A stretch of DNA of 64,000 nucleotides from NCBI RefSeq assembly GCF_004337985.1, contig NC_043742.1, forward strand, positions 6,696,641 to 6,760,640. Reading direction: 5' to 3'. Below, piece by piece: positions 1 through 12,570 of this stretch (positions within the stretch are counted from its first letter, which is position 1; each line of letters begins with the position of its first letter). The notes below the pieces were generated by a model that did no database searches, was not told the origin of the DNA, and worked only from the letters and a program-made list of their open reading frames with translations. Position numbers and translations under genes: made by a program. This DNA comes from Pyricularia pennisetigena. Taxonomy: Eukaryota > Ascomycota > Sordariomycetes > Magnaporthales > Pyriculariaceae.

Positions 1-1510
1 CCTCTCCTTTGGCTTTGCTCACCGGTTTGATCAGCCCGAGAAAAACACGAAACTGCCGGTGCCACCTCGTCACTGTCCCGTCGCCCGAACCTAGCTGTGC
101 TTGACGAGCCTTCCCTTTCCTTTTCCTTTTTTTCTCCCCGCCCCCCTAGCCAAAATACGTTTCCCGTGACCACACCCCATCCCTCTTTTCGGAAGTCTAG
201 CCACATTTTATTCACGATACTAACCATGAATTGTACTTTTATATTCTCGTCAGGAGTCTGGACACGAAGAGATCTCCCGATTGTGGATATTCATTCTACA
301 TGGCACAAAACATCTTTCTCGCCTCGTTAGTGGCATGCATACATGTCATCGCGAACGCTTGCCCGAACACATGGCCATCTCAGTACCCACTTTCTCCCGT
401 GTCTTGCCTTGGCCTCGTGTGCATCGAATATTCTGTCAACCCGACGATCTTCCTCTATGTTTGGTCTCTCTAAATTTGGAATATATCCCAATGTTGATGC
501 CAATGCGGCATGGTCCCAATCGATGTCGCAAGACTTGATGCAACGCCAGTCCCAAGAGGTGTAAATTTTGGAATAGATTAAGCAAAGCTGTCGTGAACAA
601 GTAGATAGATACAAGTAGTAAGAACACAACAGCCTTTTTTTTTTTTTGTCCTGTCCCGTAACCGGTTCCCCATGCCCGAGAATCGAGAGACCAGTTAAGA
701 AGAGGTACAAACCCCCCGAAAACGAAACCACCCTCCTACCAACTCAGACTACAGCCCCCAAAGCAACCCTCCTCCGGCTGAACTCCCATTAACTGTTTTG
801 GGCCTCCGTAAAACCTCAAACGTCCCTCACAAACATCCGAGACAGGACCGCGAGGTTCCAAAGAAAACCCAAACCAGGTAGATTTCCTGTGGCCACCAAA
901 CCTGAAATCACGCAGGCCCCCCTCCGACGTGAGCCGACGCAGCCTAGATATAACTAAAACAACAGAAAACGGGCAGAAAAACGGTGTGATGGTGGTGGTA
1001 TAAAGTATAAAGGTAACATAACATGCAAGGTATAGCCAACTGAACAAGGTGGTAGCTACATCACCGCCGGACTGATAAGACCAAGGGAAACAGGACAGTA
1101 GAGGAAGGAAAAAGAGACGAAAGAAAAGAGGAAAAAAAAATAATAATAATAAGGAAATCAGTGTGTAGCAGGTGAATCATCGCCATGTAGTCTGCCCATC
1201 AGCTTTTGTGACCAAATCTTCGCTGGTTGAATGGAAGCGTAACGTGCCAATATCAGATAGGTAACTTCTGAACCCGAAAGGAAAGCGTGCTAGTACAAGA
1301 AAGCACTGCCGACAAAGATCCTGCTTCGAGCAGCTGTCGAGAGTCTAGTGGCTTTGTGGCAGTATAATTAGGAGACCAGGTAGAAGTTGAATCTCGTAGC
1401 TGGCTGCTTGGAACGTTTCGAGATTTTGTTTAGCTTCCCCCGGCCGGGTTCTTTGTGGGGTATCCAGAGTATAGAATAGAGATCCTTGGGTATTCACTGC
1501 CATTGTGTGC
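1..1510. other. 3' flank of the G-beta gene, no gene seen
   Basis: Only short chance reading frames are present. The part next to 1511 should hold the 3' UTR of the minus-strand G-beta gene. There is a 13-nt T run at 635-647 and an A-rich stretch with several ATA/ATAA units around 1132-1152. No tRNA-like or transposon-like structure is seen. Confidence 0.6.
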
Positions 1511-3107
1511 TCAATATGCCCAGATCTTGAGCTGTACAGGAGTAGAAGGATGGTATGTTAGCAAGTGATCAACAGCTTTCTGAAATCCAGAGAGGCTAGC
1601 CAGAAAAGCGAGGGCTTTGTGGGTGCTCGTGGTCCTCATCCACATAATTGGCCTGCAGGCGCAGAGAAAACTTACCAGAGAATCCCATGAACCAGTGCAC
1701 AAACTTATGCCATCATTGCTCACGCCCAGACAGCTGACACGGTTCTCGTGACCGACCAAAGATCCGACCTTGTCGCCACGGGTGATATCCCAGACCTGAA
1801 ATTACATCCAGTCAGTAAACATCTTCCAAGTGCAAACCTCACTTGCCCAGACTGGGTTCTGCATGTTAACTCACCTTGCACTCAAAGTCATCGTAGCCGG
1901 CAAAGAGCAGCCTGCCAGAAACCGATGTCGCAACAGATGTGATTCCGCAGAGGATAGATTCGGACTAGAAGAGAAATCGTGTTAGTGTCACGGAACGGCT
2001 TCAGGCTGCAAGCTGTGTTTCGAGGAACCTGAAAAAAAGCACTGACTCCATAAACATTGAGCTCCCGGTCGGCACGTATATCGAAAAGTCGGCAGGTGGC
2101 ATCATCCGATCCCGTCACGAACGAGTGGCCGTCTGGGAAGAACTGAATGGCGTTGATGTCTGACTCATGGCCGGCGAAAGTCTGCACTGCCTTTCCGGCA
2201 CGGATATCCCAGAGCTTGGCGAAAGAATCGCAGGCACCGGAGATGAAGGTGTTTTGGTTCGTGGGGTTCAAGCTGATGCTCATTACATCACCCAAATGGT
2301 CGGCGAACTCGATGACTTTGGTGCCTGTCTCGATATCCCACTTCATGCACGTCATATCTCCTGAGGATGTAAGAATGCTCCGGTCGTTGATGAAGCGACA
2401 GCACGAAAGGTAGCCGGCGTGACCCGAGAGTTCGCGAGCTACCCTTGTCGGACCGTCTCGGTTCTGATTGAGGTTGTAGATTGAGCAGATGTTGTCCAGA
2501 CCACCGCACGCTACGTAGTTTCCGCTTGGTGCATAGGCGCACGTCATGACCCAAGACGATCTTAAAGGAATGGCGTGAACCTTGTTCGTTGTATAGGCGT
2601 CCCAGATGATTAGCTTGCCGTCCTGAGATGCTGAAACGAGGTGTCTCCGGTCAGTGGACCAGTGCATGGCGTAGATTTTTGCGAGATGGCCTTTGAGGGT
2701 TCGCTTGGCCTTCATCAGCTGGTTCTTAGGGATCGGCTCATGTGCTTGCTGAGCAACTGTGCGGACTGTAATCCAAAGGCATTCCAAGTCAGTAAACAGC
2801 GCAATGGCAGCAAAAAGTCTCTTGTCTGATGGTCCGGTCGGGGAGGAGCGCCAGGGGCTTTCATGGCTGGTCAATTGAGCCAGTAGCAAAGAGCAGCTCC
2901 AACCGGCGACCGTGTAGAAAATTTCCCAGGCGTGAAAGATAATGATGATTCTGTCGCGGGATTTGAGATTCACTGACGTGTTGTGTCGGCAAGCTCGTCC
3001 TTTTTCCTCTTGATCCGGTCCTTGAGCGTCTCGGCCTCGCGACGCGCCTGCTGGATGCGCGCCTGCATGGCTTCTGGCGAAACCTCATTTGACCGTTGTG
3101 AATCCAT
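1511..3107 (-). CDS. gnb-1: Heterotrimeric G-protein beta subunit (WD40 propeller)
   Basis: Beta subunit of a heterotrimeric G protein. It pairs with a gamma subunit at the plasma membrane and relays receptor signals to cAMP and MAPK pathways. I rebuild five exons on the minus strand: 3107-2978, 2765-2047, 1964-1875, 1795-1676 and 1531-1511. They sum to 1080 nt, giving 359 aa, which matches fungal G-beta length. The N-terminus is an amphipathic coiled coil (about residues 1-45, rich in R/E/K) for the gamma subunit. Seven WD40 repeats follow, with visible GH...WD pairs such as [39 protein letters not shown] and GHENRVSC. The protein ends LKIWAY, and the last coding exon is only 21 nt. Introns start GTCAGT, GTCAGT, GTGAGT and GTAAGT. 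In plant-pathogenic relatives such as Magnaporthe the orthologue is MGB1. The family assignment is near certain; the symbol is by orthology. Confidence 0.96.
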
Positions 3108-5931
3108 CGTTGGCGCCCGTTAATCGAATGCAGCGGTCGGCACTGGCTTGTCTGGTGGATGACGATGGATTGATGGGATCGTGCGTTCCGAACTGCTGGT
3201 CGGAGCTGAATTGAACTGGCGGGTTTCGCAGCGAAGAGATGGGAGATTGGGAGGGAAAAAGAGGCGATGTGAAAGTTGAGGACCCCAGCTACCTGACCTA
3301 ACCAGAACTGGTGAATACCTCCAGAAGGGGGTGGTATGGAGGGTAAGCTAAGGTACCCAGTGAAATGCCCAGGTTGTAGTGCCCATCAAATTGACCTGCA
3401 AGATTCCCTGCGAAAGTGGGTGACAAAATTACAAGTACAGTACGGCACAGCGCCAAAACCTTGCCATTTTCCTAATCAGTCAGTCAATGCTTCGCCTAGG
3501 AACGAAACTGATCCAATACTGTTCACCAATCTTGATTCGTGAATACAACCTGCTCTCCTTCAGCTTTATCCTATCAATCACGCTAAAATAATACCATTAC
3601 ATGCCTGCACAATTATGGCAATGTCAGACCGTTCGTGCTAATTTTCTTGCGTGTTTTTTGCATTACGTTCTTGGATTTCCCACTCCCATTTGCCGGCGCA
3701 CTTACTCCTTTGGTGGTGGGGATCGATTTAAGATGTGGATCCCGAATTCCCCAGCTCTTTTCACTGAACAGGGACGAAGCAGCCCACAGTTTGATTTCAA
3801 CTGTTGCGTTCTACGACTTTTTTCCAGGTCGATGCTAACTGTTCATTTCCAGGTTGATTGTTATCTGCACAAGTAAAAATACCTACCTTCCCTACACCCA
3901 CAGTGCCCCCCCCCCAATATCTAGGTAGGCTGGTATTAATTACTCGGCTTTAGTAGAAACTACGAATACTGACGAACGGCCTCTGGGTCAATTTATGGCG
4001 TATTCATGTCAATTGAGCAGAAACATATTTGGTAATATGCAAGTACTTCGTATGCATCTGCATCTGCCACGCAGTACATATGTATGTTTACGAATCGCAA
4101 TCTCGGCTTGATGAGCGAACGGGATGCTTCCCATGGGATTAAGAAAAAAAAAGGAGGTGGGTGGACTAAAGTTTAGCGGGTTGTGGAGATAACGCCATGT
4201 TACTGGTAGAAGCATCGATGACTTGAAATTGAGCATCCATTTTCGGCGATCCACAACCCCCATTTCTTCGGGTTACATATGTTCCTGGTCGACGGGACGA
4301 TGCGATGCAATCTGTCTTGTCAGGCCAAAAGCTGTCTGTCACTAGCCCCTACCCCACCATTGATTTGCCAAGTACATCTGAAGTACGGTACGATAATAAA
4401 GGTGGAAAGTCCAAGAGGACAGCGCATGGTAAAGTAGATGTGTGACCGACTCCCATAATTGTGTGACAATCCCACTAAAAAGTACGTCTAAATAAAATCC
4501 CAATTCCCAATTGTATGTGAGTCGGGGCCGAATGCTTGGGGTTTGTGATACGGAATACGATTCACTTGATGTTCTGAACCAAGGCTCAGGCGACGAGTTT
4601 GGTTATCCGGCCGGGTCCCTCCTATTCTCATATTAATATGTATAGAATGCCAAAAATTCCACCAAGCAGACAGGTTATAATCGAGACATAATCATCAAGA
4701 GAACCAGTAAACTTTCCATGCTATGCCCCGTTTTTTTCTCTTCACCGATAAACGTAGGTGCAATCTATCAATCATATTAAGTCGATTTCCGACTACAACC
4801 GACAGATCCGGCAACCCTGCGATCCGCTTCAGCCGTCCGTGCCTCGGTGTTTTTCCTCTCCCAAACTCCCGACTTGACGGATGATTAGATAAGCTATCCT
4901 TCGACTCGGGTACGGCAGCAAATGGCAGGTACCTCAGGTTCCAGCATTGGCCCCGCGGTTCGATGTGCTAAAATAATGTGGGTCTGCTAGCTGGGGTCAA
5001 ATGACTGACGTACGTAAAGCCGCGAGGGGCGACTATCATGTTGGCTACCTTAGTTGCTTAGGTACCTTCCCTTTTGTACAGTATCAACGTCCTTACACTA
5101 TCAGTCGCTGTTCAAATCCCACGTCTTCTCGTTCTTTAATGGACAGTGAAATGGTTTGAGATCTTCGACCAAAATTAAACATTTGACTTTCTGGCTCAAG
5201 CGATTGCAATCATCACCGAGTCATAAGTGTTTGTTGACCGGCGTTGGGCAGGCATGCACACACCTTGTTGACGCCTCTCTGCAACAAGCTGGCCGAGCAC
5301 ACTTAACTTACCCAACTAACGTTAGTCCTGATCTAATCAGGCTACTTACCTAACAAGGTACAAGGCAGTGCGGGGCAGAAACAAGCACTGAAGAGAGCAG
5401 CCAACTACCTCACATTCATTCGTAGTTGTAGCGCTGTCTCGAACACTCGACCCTTCTCTGACCAAATCTGACCAGTTGGGCCTTTGAATAAAGGACACAA
5501 AACTCCATCACACACTCTCTTCTCATTTACGAGGCACTGCCATATCGCTCAAGGTAGGATTTGTCTGCTTCTACTTGATTTCTTCAATCAAGCGACAGCA
5601 TCTAAATACATCATCGATCGCTAGGCAGCCGTATTGTTTGCATCTGATGTCAACTACACTTGTATGCCTGCATCCCAATCCGAGATAACCCGGCAACTCC
5701 GTTACGACTGCGATTTCTGCGCCACTGCTCGACTTCTTCAGTCAACTGGACGCCAGAAAAGCTTCCGGAACTAACGCCTATACTCTTTGAACGGGTGGTG
5801 CTCAACTCTGTGGTGAAAGTCAAGCTTGGTTCGCCAGCGAGGAAAACAAAAACCAAAAAAAAGTCACAAACTTGCTTGCCAACAGTTAGGAGTCGGGCGG
5901 GCAGCATCAAACCTGACGCCGCCTGCGGCTA
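3108..5931. other. Long intergenic region between divergent genes
   Basis: About 2.8 kb between the divergent G-beta gene and the gene at 5932. Only small frames (up to 91 codons) without recognisable features. It should hold both promoters. A 10-nt C run lies at 3906-3915. GGTACC-centred sites occur at 3352, 4928 and 5061, the last two as perfect AGGTACCT octamers. No transposon-like coding was found. Confidence 0.6.
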
Positions 5932-7152
5932 ATGTCTGAGCCCTCGCGAGGATCGGCATCCGTCCCAACTCTACGATTTCCCAGGCCCCAGGGCAACCAA
6001 CGTCTTGCCAACTGGATATCTTCTAGTTCTCCAGACATCATGGCGCAGGCCTTCTTCGTAGACGAGGACGGCGCGGTCGACTCGTACGAGCTTATCAACA
6101 CTGACGGCGAGACAGAATCCCAAGATGGCTTGACGGCCGGCTCAACAGCCAGCTCGTTGGATCTTCTTGCTCGCCCGAGCGACGACGAGAGCCTTTCAGG
6201 CGCCGACCATATCTACGAGTACGAGACTCACGACGTTAATATCCACATTGATGAACCTCAGGACTATACAGAGGAGGTAGAGCAAGCTATTACACATGAA
6301 GATGATGAACATGAATCGGAAGTCGATCTGGTTACCCCGGCACAGACGTTGAAGATTGACAAAAACATTGAGGTCCTGCCCATCAAGCCTTCAAAGGTCA
6401 TCGAGCCTCAAAAAACCACCAAGCAACAGAGTGATGACAAATACACCATTATGGATCATATTCGACACTCAGCCCAAACCCCAGACTTTCTCCACAAAGC
6501 TTGGATCGTGCTGGCTGTCCTTGCCACTTTGATCGTTGTTGCTACTTTCAATACGATGGGAGCCGCGCTTATCCAGTCCCCTATCAAGGCTTGCGAGCAG
6601 CCCATTTCAGGTCAAATCCAACAGGCTTTGATCACAACAGCTGCAGTCAAGCCCCCGACGACCATCACTACTACTGTAACGACCACCTCCACAGTATTGC
6701 CCCCAGCCTTTTCAGATATCGCCAAAAAGTTAACTGGTTCTGCGGAGGGGGTGGCCAAATCGGTCGAGGAGACCTATCTGCCGGCGCTTTTTGCATACGC
6801 CACCAAAATTCGTGGGGAAGTGGCAGACTGGGGAAAAACTCATGGGTTGACGGGTGACGCGCTCGTCAAAGCTCGGAACGAATTCAAGGATAGGGTTACT
6901 CCCTATATTCGAGTTGCCGAGGACAGCGCCAACAACTTCAGAATCAATGTATTGAAAGCCCAAATCAAGTCTAGACTTGTTTGGCTTCAATTGCGAGGAG
7001 AAATGGCCGAGTACCAACGTTACCAGACGCAGGCTCGAGATTACCTCAAAGCCAAACATCATCAAATGCTGACGTTACGAGCTTTGCGGGACCGGAAGTC
7101 TACGTCCACTTCCCGATGGGGAAGGAGCCACCTGCGTCATATCTTTCATTAG
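5932..7152 (+). CDS. Hypothetical single-pass membrane protein
   Basis: A single uninterrupted frame of 406 codons from the ATG at 5932. An in-frame ATG at 6040 has much better context (A at -3, G at +4) and gives 370 aa, so it may be the real start. Seen from the 6040 start: an acidic, low-complexity N-terminal half (runs of E/D); one hydrophobic segment at about residues 154-178 (AWIVLAVLATLIVVATF) that should span a membrane; a Thr-rich stretch right after it (about 200-220); then a charged, probably helical C-terminal part rich in R/K/E with no domain I recognise. The layout suggests a type II or tail-exposed membrane protein of the ER, Golgi or nuclear envelope. I do not recognise the family and assign no function. 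The nearest gene downstream, on the same strand, is the Yrb1 homologue about 1.1 kb away. Confidence 0.75.
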   Translation: MSEPSRGSASVPTLRFPRPQGNQRLANWISSSSPDIMAQAFFVDEDGAVDSYELINTDGETESQDGLTAGSTASSLDLLARPSDDESLSGADHIYEYETHDVNIHIDEPQDYTEEVEQAITHEDDEHESEVDLVTPAQTLKIDKNIEVLPIKPSKVIEPQKTTKQQSDDKYTIMDHIRHSAQTPDFLHKAWIVLAVLATLIVVATFNTMGAALIQSPIKACEQPISGQIQQALITTAAVKPPTTITTTVTTTSTVLPPAFSDIAKKLTGSAEGVAKSVEETYLPALFAYATKIRGEVADWGKTHGLTGDALVKARNEFKDRVTPYIRVAEDSANNFRINVLKAQIKSRLVWLQLRGEMAEYQRYQTQARDYLKAKHHQMLTLRALRDRKSTSTSRWGRSHLRHIFH

Positions 7153-8222
7153 CCATGGATACACATCATACCGGACAAGACAGACATTCACGGCGTTATC
7201 AGGGTCGGGGTTGCGATGAGGCTGGCTAGGCGTTGGGGCATCTATTTGTCCTCTTTTTTGGGTTGTTTGTTTGCTACGCATATCATGGACTGTCTATTTT
7301 TTATTTCCTTAGTTTTTTTTTTCGTTTTTCTTTTTTTTCATCATCCCCTCTCATCTGTTTGGCATGACATACATCTCCAGCTTTTCATTTTACTACTGTG
7401 CTGGAATGTATATTATGTGGGACACGAGAGACTATGTTGACCGACTACCTTCTGATGTGCCAGTATCCTAGCTAAATGGCCATAATCAGGACCTGCGATC
7501 TAAAGTTGCAGGCCGAGTTAGACGGAAGTATAGCACCAACGAATTTTGAAATCTCATGAGAATTCGTAGATAAAAACCGAGCCCAAGTCACCCTGCCGTA
7601 AATGGTAATGGTTGTCAATGTAGTGACACGTGACTTGCTGGAGCCCCTCCCACTACACCCAAAAATTCCTTGGCAGATTCGACCCCCACCTACAGCCCCT
7701 CCAAATTAGGGGTGGCCTGCCCTGCCTGCCAGGCATATTAAACATTGCTACTGGAAGACTAAGCGCGGCGGGGAAACTCTGTGAGATTGAAGGACGTGTT
7801 TGGAATACGACCCAGGCACTAAGGTACCTGGCCTATGGTATCCATCCCAGAGTGCCCACTAAAGAGGGGCAAACTGTTGATTTTGTTGTTATTCGTAGTG
7901 ATTCCCTCGTTGCATACCTACCTGCACACACTCTGTAACCAGAGCACATACGAGCAGCTTTGCTTCTAAACCGTTATTTGCCAGGCAGGTGAGTAGCAAG
8001 GAAAGTCTCCCCCTATCTACCGTGTGTCATTTGACATTGGTGCTGTTTGCCTCGTCACCAAATTCCCCACATGCCCCTCAGTCTGAGTACCATCCCAACA
8101 CCCTTTGCTGCATGCAGCAATTTTTCGGGCTGACCACCGAGCTATCGATTTTTATAGTCTCTCGAATTCAGTAAAGAAAGAAATCATAGCATCGCAACAT
8201 ACCCCTCATCTGTAATCTTACA
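7153..8222. other. Intergenic, 3' flank and yrb1 promoter
   Basis: About 1.07 kb without a supported gene. A T-rich 3' flank (7245-7400) follows the upstream gene. A perfect AGGTACCT octamer lies at 7822. The longest frame (7630-7938) shows no domain or coding character. The last ~150 bp must hold the yrb1 promoter and 5' UTR. Confidence 0.55.
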
Positions 8223-9289
8223 ATGTCGAGCACCGACGCCACCAAGCCCGCCGAGGCTGGCAAGCCCGAGGAGGTAAGTGATGACACTCAGTCCTTGGGA
8301 TATTGTTGGCAACGCGGACTTTGGAGGTAGCGGCGGATGATTTTGGGACATGATTATTCGTCGATATCGTTGCGTCGGATCAGAAAACTGACCTACAGTA
8401 TCACATATGGACAGACCAAGCCAGTCACCTCGGATGCCGTCTTCTCCATGTTCGGAGGCGGCGCAAAGAAGGAGAAGAAGGAGGAGGAGGATCGTGGAGA
8501 TGTTTCCGGCAGCGCCAAGGCCCAGCGTGAAGCTGCCGCCGCCGCCGCTGCCGCTGCCGGTGACGATGTGAGTTTTCCTAGAGACAACCGCCCAGCCAAA
8601 AAGACATGCAGCTGTTGACTTATGGACCATGAATCAGGATGACCAACCCCCCGAGTCCGAGGACGTCCACTTCGAGCCCGTCATTCGCCTTACGGAGAAG
8701 GTCGAGGTCAAGACAAACGAGGAGTCAGAAGAGCAACTTTTCAAGATGCGCGCGAAATTGTTCAAGTTTGTCAGGGACACAAGCGAGTGGAAGGAGCGCG
8801 GCACTGGCGACGTCCGGCTGCTGAAGCACCGTGAGAACGGCAAGACTCGTCTGGTCATGCGCCGTGACAAGACCCTCAAGGTCTGCGCCAACCACTACAG
8901 TATGTTTAAGCCATTGCATCTCCCACAAACCGTGGAGGGGTCGGTATACTGACAAAGTTCTAGTCGTTCCTGAGATGAAGCTTTCGCCCAACGTTGGCTC
9001 TGACAGGAGCTGGGTGTGGAATGCTGCCGCCGATGTCAGCGAGGGTGAGCCCGAGGCTGTGACCCTGGCCATCCGCTTTGCCAACTCTGAAAGTGCGTAC
9101 AGATATAAATTTGTGTTTCCTTGGTTGAGCCGACGCTAACGGTGCTTACACTCAGACGCCAATTCCTTCAAGGATGCTTTCCTCAAGGCCCAGAAGGATA
9201 ACGAGGTCTTGTTCGGGAAGTCGGAGACTGCGGCGGAGGAAAAGAAAGAGGACGCCAAGACCGAGGACAAGCCTGCAGAGGCGTCATGA
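8223..9289 (+). CDS. yrb1: Ran-specific GTPase-activating protein 1 (RanBP1/Yrb1)
   Basis: Cytoplasmic RanBP1 binds Ran-GTP and, together with RanGAP, strips it from exported importin and exportin complexes. Five exons: 8223-8273, 8415-8567, 8638-8899, 8964-9092 and 9156-9289. They sum to 729 nt (242 aa) with all junctions in phase. The N-terminal ~70 residues are disordered, with a Lys/Glu-rich block and an Ala run (about residues 55-64). The RanBP1 domain covers about residues 72-205: it begins VHFEPVIRL, has the hallmark [15 protein letters not shown], and continues with LRM-type strands ([18 protein letters not shown]). The C-terminus is acidic and Lys-rich, ending PAEAS. Intron donors are GTAAGT, GTGAGT, GTATGT and GTGCGT. 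The length is typical of fungal Yrb1 (about 200-250 aa). Confidence 0.95.
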
Positions 9290-10245
9290 ACACGTTGACC
9301 TGCGTCCTTTGGGGCTTTGCCCATCACTACGATGGTGACTTTAGCTTACTCGGATAATTTGACTCGCCACTACAGGGAGCCTCGAGTCTTCATGTTACAC
9401 TGAAAGCGCACCAAGGGCAAACCACCCTGTCCGCCAGCACCCCATAAGACACATCACCCACCAAGAAGAACAATCACTACCCGACCCCATAGTTTATAGG
9501 CCGTCAGCCTTAGAAACCCAGGTGTAATTCACCTTACCTGCTGCTTCGCAAGGCTGTCAAGTGATGGCTTGGCCTGCGGTTGCCTATCCCCTAAAACAAT
9601 AAAAGCCAGTCAAAATAATCAAGGACTCTTGAGATTAATGCTGTCAGTGACGATCTGATGCAAGATCGATTTATGCCCACTGAAGGTCCCAACGATGCCT
9701 TGAATAATACTGCGGGCTTCGTTGATATTGTAATTGCCCCCTTATAGTAATGAGTATGAGCCAAGACCGATACCTCTATCCTGAGATCACAGTACTGACC
9801 GCAAATGCGGGCTGGTGTATTAAGGGTAAAATCTGCCTTGAAATCTAAAATCGAATTCAGTAAGAAGGTAAGGTTTACCGTCGCTAGGCGTGGAAATGAA
9901 CAACAAATGGGCAACAGTTCCAGGTTTAAACTGCCGGTATGGAATTGATGACCCTAACCCCAGTACCCCGTACCTTACTCAGGTACACCCCTGTAGTCTT
10001 TAAATCGAGACGCGTGCGCCACTACACCAGAAAGGTGGCTGGCGCGACCGATGACGCCTAGTTCAGTGAGGCTCACACTCCTCTATCCTCACGCGCATCA
10101 CGTCACAACGTTCAGCCAAGCAACCGGTTTGTCTCTTCGCATCAATTCTTGACTGAGGAAATTAATCAGGCACCGGAGAAATCGCGGTTGATTGCACCGC
10201 CATACCATCGCATCACAGTATTGTTTTGAGTCGAAGATAGGCAAG
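9290..10245. other. Intergenic between yrb1 and taf14 homologues
   Basis: About 0.96 kb with no supported gene. The frame at 9591-9914 (minus) looks like chance. On the minus strand near 10030-10005 there is a tRNA A-box-like TGGTGTAGTGG, but no B box or foldable arms follow. Confidence 0.55.
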
Positions 10246-11425
10246 ATGATTGTCGAGGTACGAGATACAAGCGTCGCGTGTTGCGAAGGGGGGAGCTCCT
10301 GTCCACAATTGTCGGAATGCTCTCAGGTTGACACGTCAGATTCTCGATTCAGCGTGAGATCAAGCTCGTTACAGAGCAACATAACATGTAAGCTTCATGA
10401 ACGCGTGGATGAAGAGCGGGCGAATGTGAAATGCATATCTATTCCCTAAACAAGGCCTGGTTCTCATACAGTGGCACGAGCCTGGGGCTGACAGCATGTT
10501 CTAGCGACAAGCCTCCACAGATGGAAGGATTCCCGATGAAGGAGTGGTCAGTAGAGATCTACCTGCTGGATCAAAATGGAAAGAAAGTACCCGCCAAGTG
10601 CTTCACAAAAGCCGTTTACAACCTGCACCCATCGTTCGCAAACCCCACACAAAGTACGTCACAAAGCGACAGACAGATAGAGAGACCGGACGCCTGGAGC
10701 TATAACGAAGCACGAGATGCTGACAAGTATGGTCCGCCACAGCCTTCACTGAGCCGCCTTTCCGTTGCTCGAATGAGGGATGGGGCGAGTTCGAGATGAC
10801 AATCGACCTCTATACAACCGAAAAGGGCGGAAAGCAGACGGTGGTGCACGATCTGAACTTTATGAAGCCAACGTACGATGTCACCAAAACGATCACTTTC
10901 CGCAACCCCTCGCAACATCTGCAGACGCTGCTACGTGACTCGGGCCCGCTGCCGACGGACGAGGACCGAAAGGCGCGTAAGGGCGCGGACGGGGGCAAGA
11001 AGAAGAAACAATGGGACCTGGAGAAGTTGGCAAGCGCACTCACGAAGCTGGGAGAGGATGATTTGATTCAGGTGATCCAGATGATCCACGACCACAGGAA
11101 CGACGATACCTACGTCCTTAATAACCCCGATGGTAAGCCTTTCACAGCCGGTCCCGCCGCTGCCTTGATGGGTGCCGGCGCTAATGCAGACCTTTGTGTG
11201 TATTTGCTGACAGAGTTTTCGATACGACCTGCAGCCGGGGAGTTCTCCGTGGATTTGTATACCATGCCAGACAACCTGACAAAGATGTTGTGGGAATTCA
11301 TTGTAAGTTTTCCACGCACCATTTACCAGCGTCGCAAAGATATGTGGGTCATATTACAGGAGGGAGTGTGGCTGACATGGCGGACCTCGTAGTCTACAAC
11401 GGATCAAGGACACAGGCTCAAGTAG
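10246..11425 (+). CDS. taf14: YEATS-domain protein, Taf14-like
   Basis: Taf14 is a shared subunit of TFIID, TFIIF, SWI/SNF, INO80 and NuA3. It reads acylated histone H3 through its YEATS domain and contacts partner proteins through a C-terminal ET domain. Exons: 10246-10257 (only 12 nt), 10353-10387, 10505-10653, 10743-11132, 11235-11302 and a short last exon. YEATS residues are clear: REIKLVTEQH at the start, EGFPMKEWSVEIYLLD, VYNLHPSFANP, then across an intron FTEPPFRCSNEGWGEFE and HDLNFMKPTY. The ET domain follows a Lys-rich linker (KKKKQWDLEKLA) and ends LYTMPDNLTKMLWEFI. The last exon is uncertain. A CTGAC branch site followed by GTAG at 11389-11392 gives exon 11393-11425 ending HRLK. 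An acceptor at ...TTACAG would instead end at 11392. The total is about 230 aa, near yeast Taf14 (244). Confidence 0.88.
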
Positions 11426-12570
11426 GACCCCATGTGTGTTGATTTGGCACCAAGGCAGGCCTAGGTCAGTGGGAGACAATAATGCTTTGTAGTGACAGAT
11501 TGGGATCGCATCGGAAATGGAGTTCAGGGTTCCTCGTCTGGCGAAAAAAAAGAAAAAAAAAAAGAGAAAAAAAAAGACAAAAGCGTCCTAATAGCTAAAG
11601 AAACATTTGAAGCATGGCTGAACAGAGGCGATACGAAATGGTATGTACGAGGTAGTTGGTTTCACTTAACCCAGCGATTCGACACCTCTTCTGTTCCCGT
11701 GACAGAACTCGGAGTTTGAGGTCAAGGATTGGGCTCAGTTAGCATTCTGCTGTTTGATTATTGGTGGCTTCATGCCCTTTTTCTTCTTCTGCTGTTTCTA
11801 TTTTTGTTCTTTTTGCTTAGCTAGTACTTGCAGTGTTTGACCTGCGCTGGTAGGATTCGCACATGACATGCTCCGCATTTTGATCCAGCGCCACATGTTC
11901 CTCCTTGGAGTCTCATGCGATATTCCCCCAGCTTTGACAAATGCCATATCCAGAACTTGTTTTAAGGCCAATTTTATGCTCTGGACTCCAAGCTCAACAC
12001 CCTGTAGGACAAGGCATTAGTACTTACTGATCCCATTGCAAAAATTGGCCCGAACAGGAACAGATGTGCCAAGTGCCAATTGCGACCCTATACCTCTAAT
12101 TGCATGGGACAAAGACGGAAAGAGTTCGATAGAACACATTGCAGAAAAAAAGGAGAGGTCGTTCTAGAGTGGGTCTCGGCGAAGTCTTACGAACATAACC
12201 AAGCAAGCCAGGCCTACACCTACTCCTAGCTTCTGTCGTACCAGTAAAACATGGAGACTTGTGACCCCGGATTTAAACTGGGGCCGTGCATGTATTGCAA
12301 CAAAAAGCATCCAGCCTGAGAGTCCCCGCCCACCTCTCAAATCCCCCCGCTCACCACCCTCTCTCGGTCGGCGGTCAAGTAAACCGTAGCAAACCGAGCT
12401 CTTTAACCTTACGGCTTTCCACCCCGCGCGGCAGTAATTGAGTCGCGCGACCCAACATCAGCCCAGCGAAAGGAGGAAGCGGACGCCGAGCGCGGTAAGG
12501 TTGGGGTGGTCATTGCCCTTTATTTATTTTTTTTCCCCTTGCGGTTATCGGCTTACTCGTCTGGGCGGCG
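11426..12570. other. Intergenic, 3' of taf14 and promoter of the Zn2Cys6 gene
   Basis: About 1.1 kb. An A-rich lysine-coding-like frame at 11492-11719 is low complexity (AAAAAAAGAAAA runs) and not credible as a gene. Pyrimidine-rich sequence lies near 11770-11820 and just upstream of the next ATG (12520-12540). No RNA gene is seen. Confidence 0.55.

Noticed and set aside
9990..10035. tRNA-like A box on the minus strand
   Set aside because: Only TGGTGTAGTGG fits. No B box (GGTTCGA-type) and no acceptor or T-arm pairing follows.
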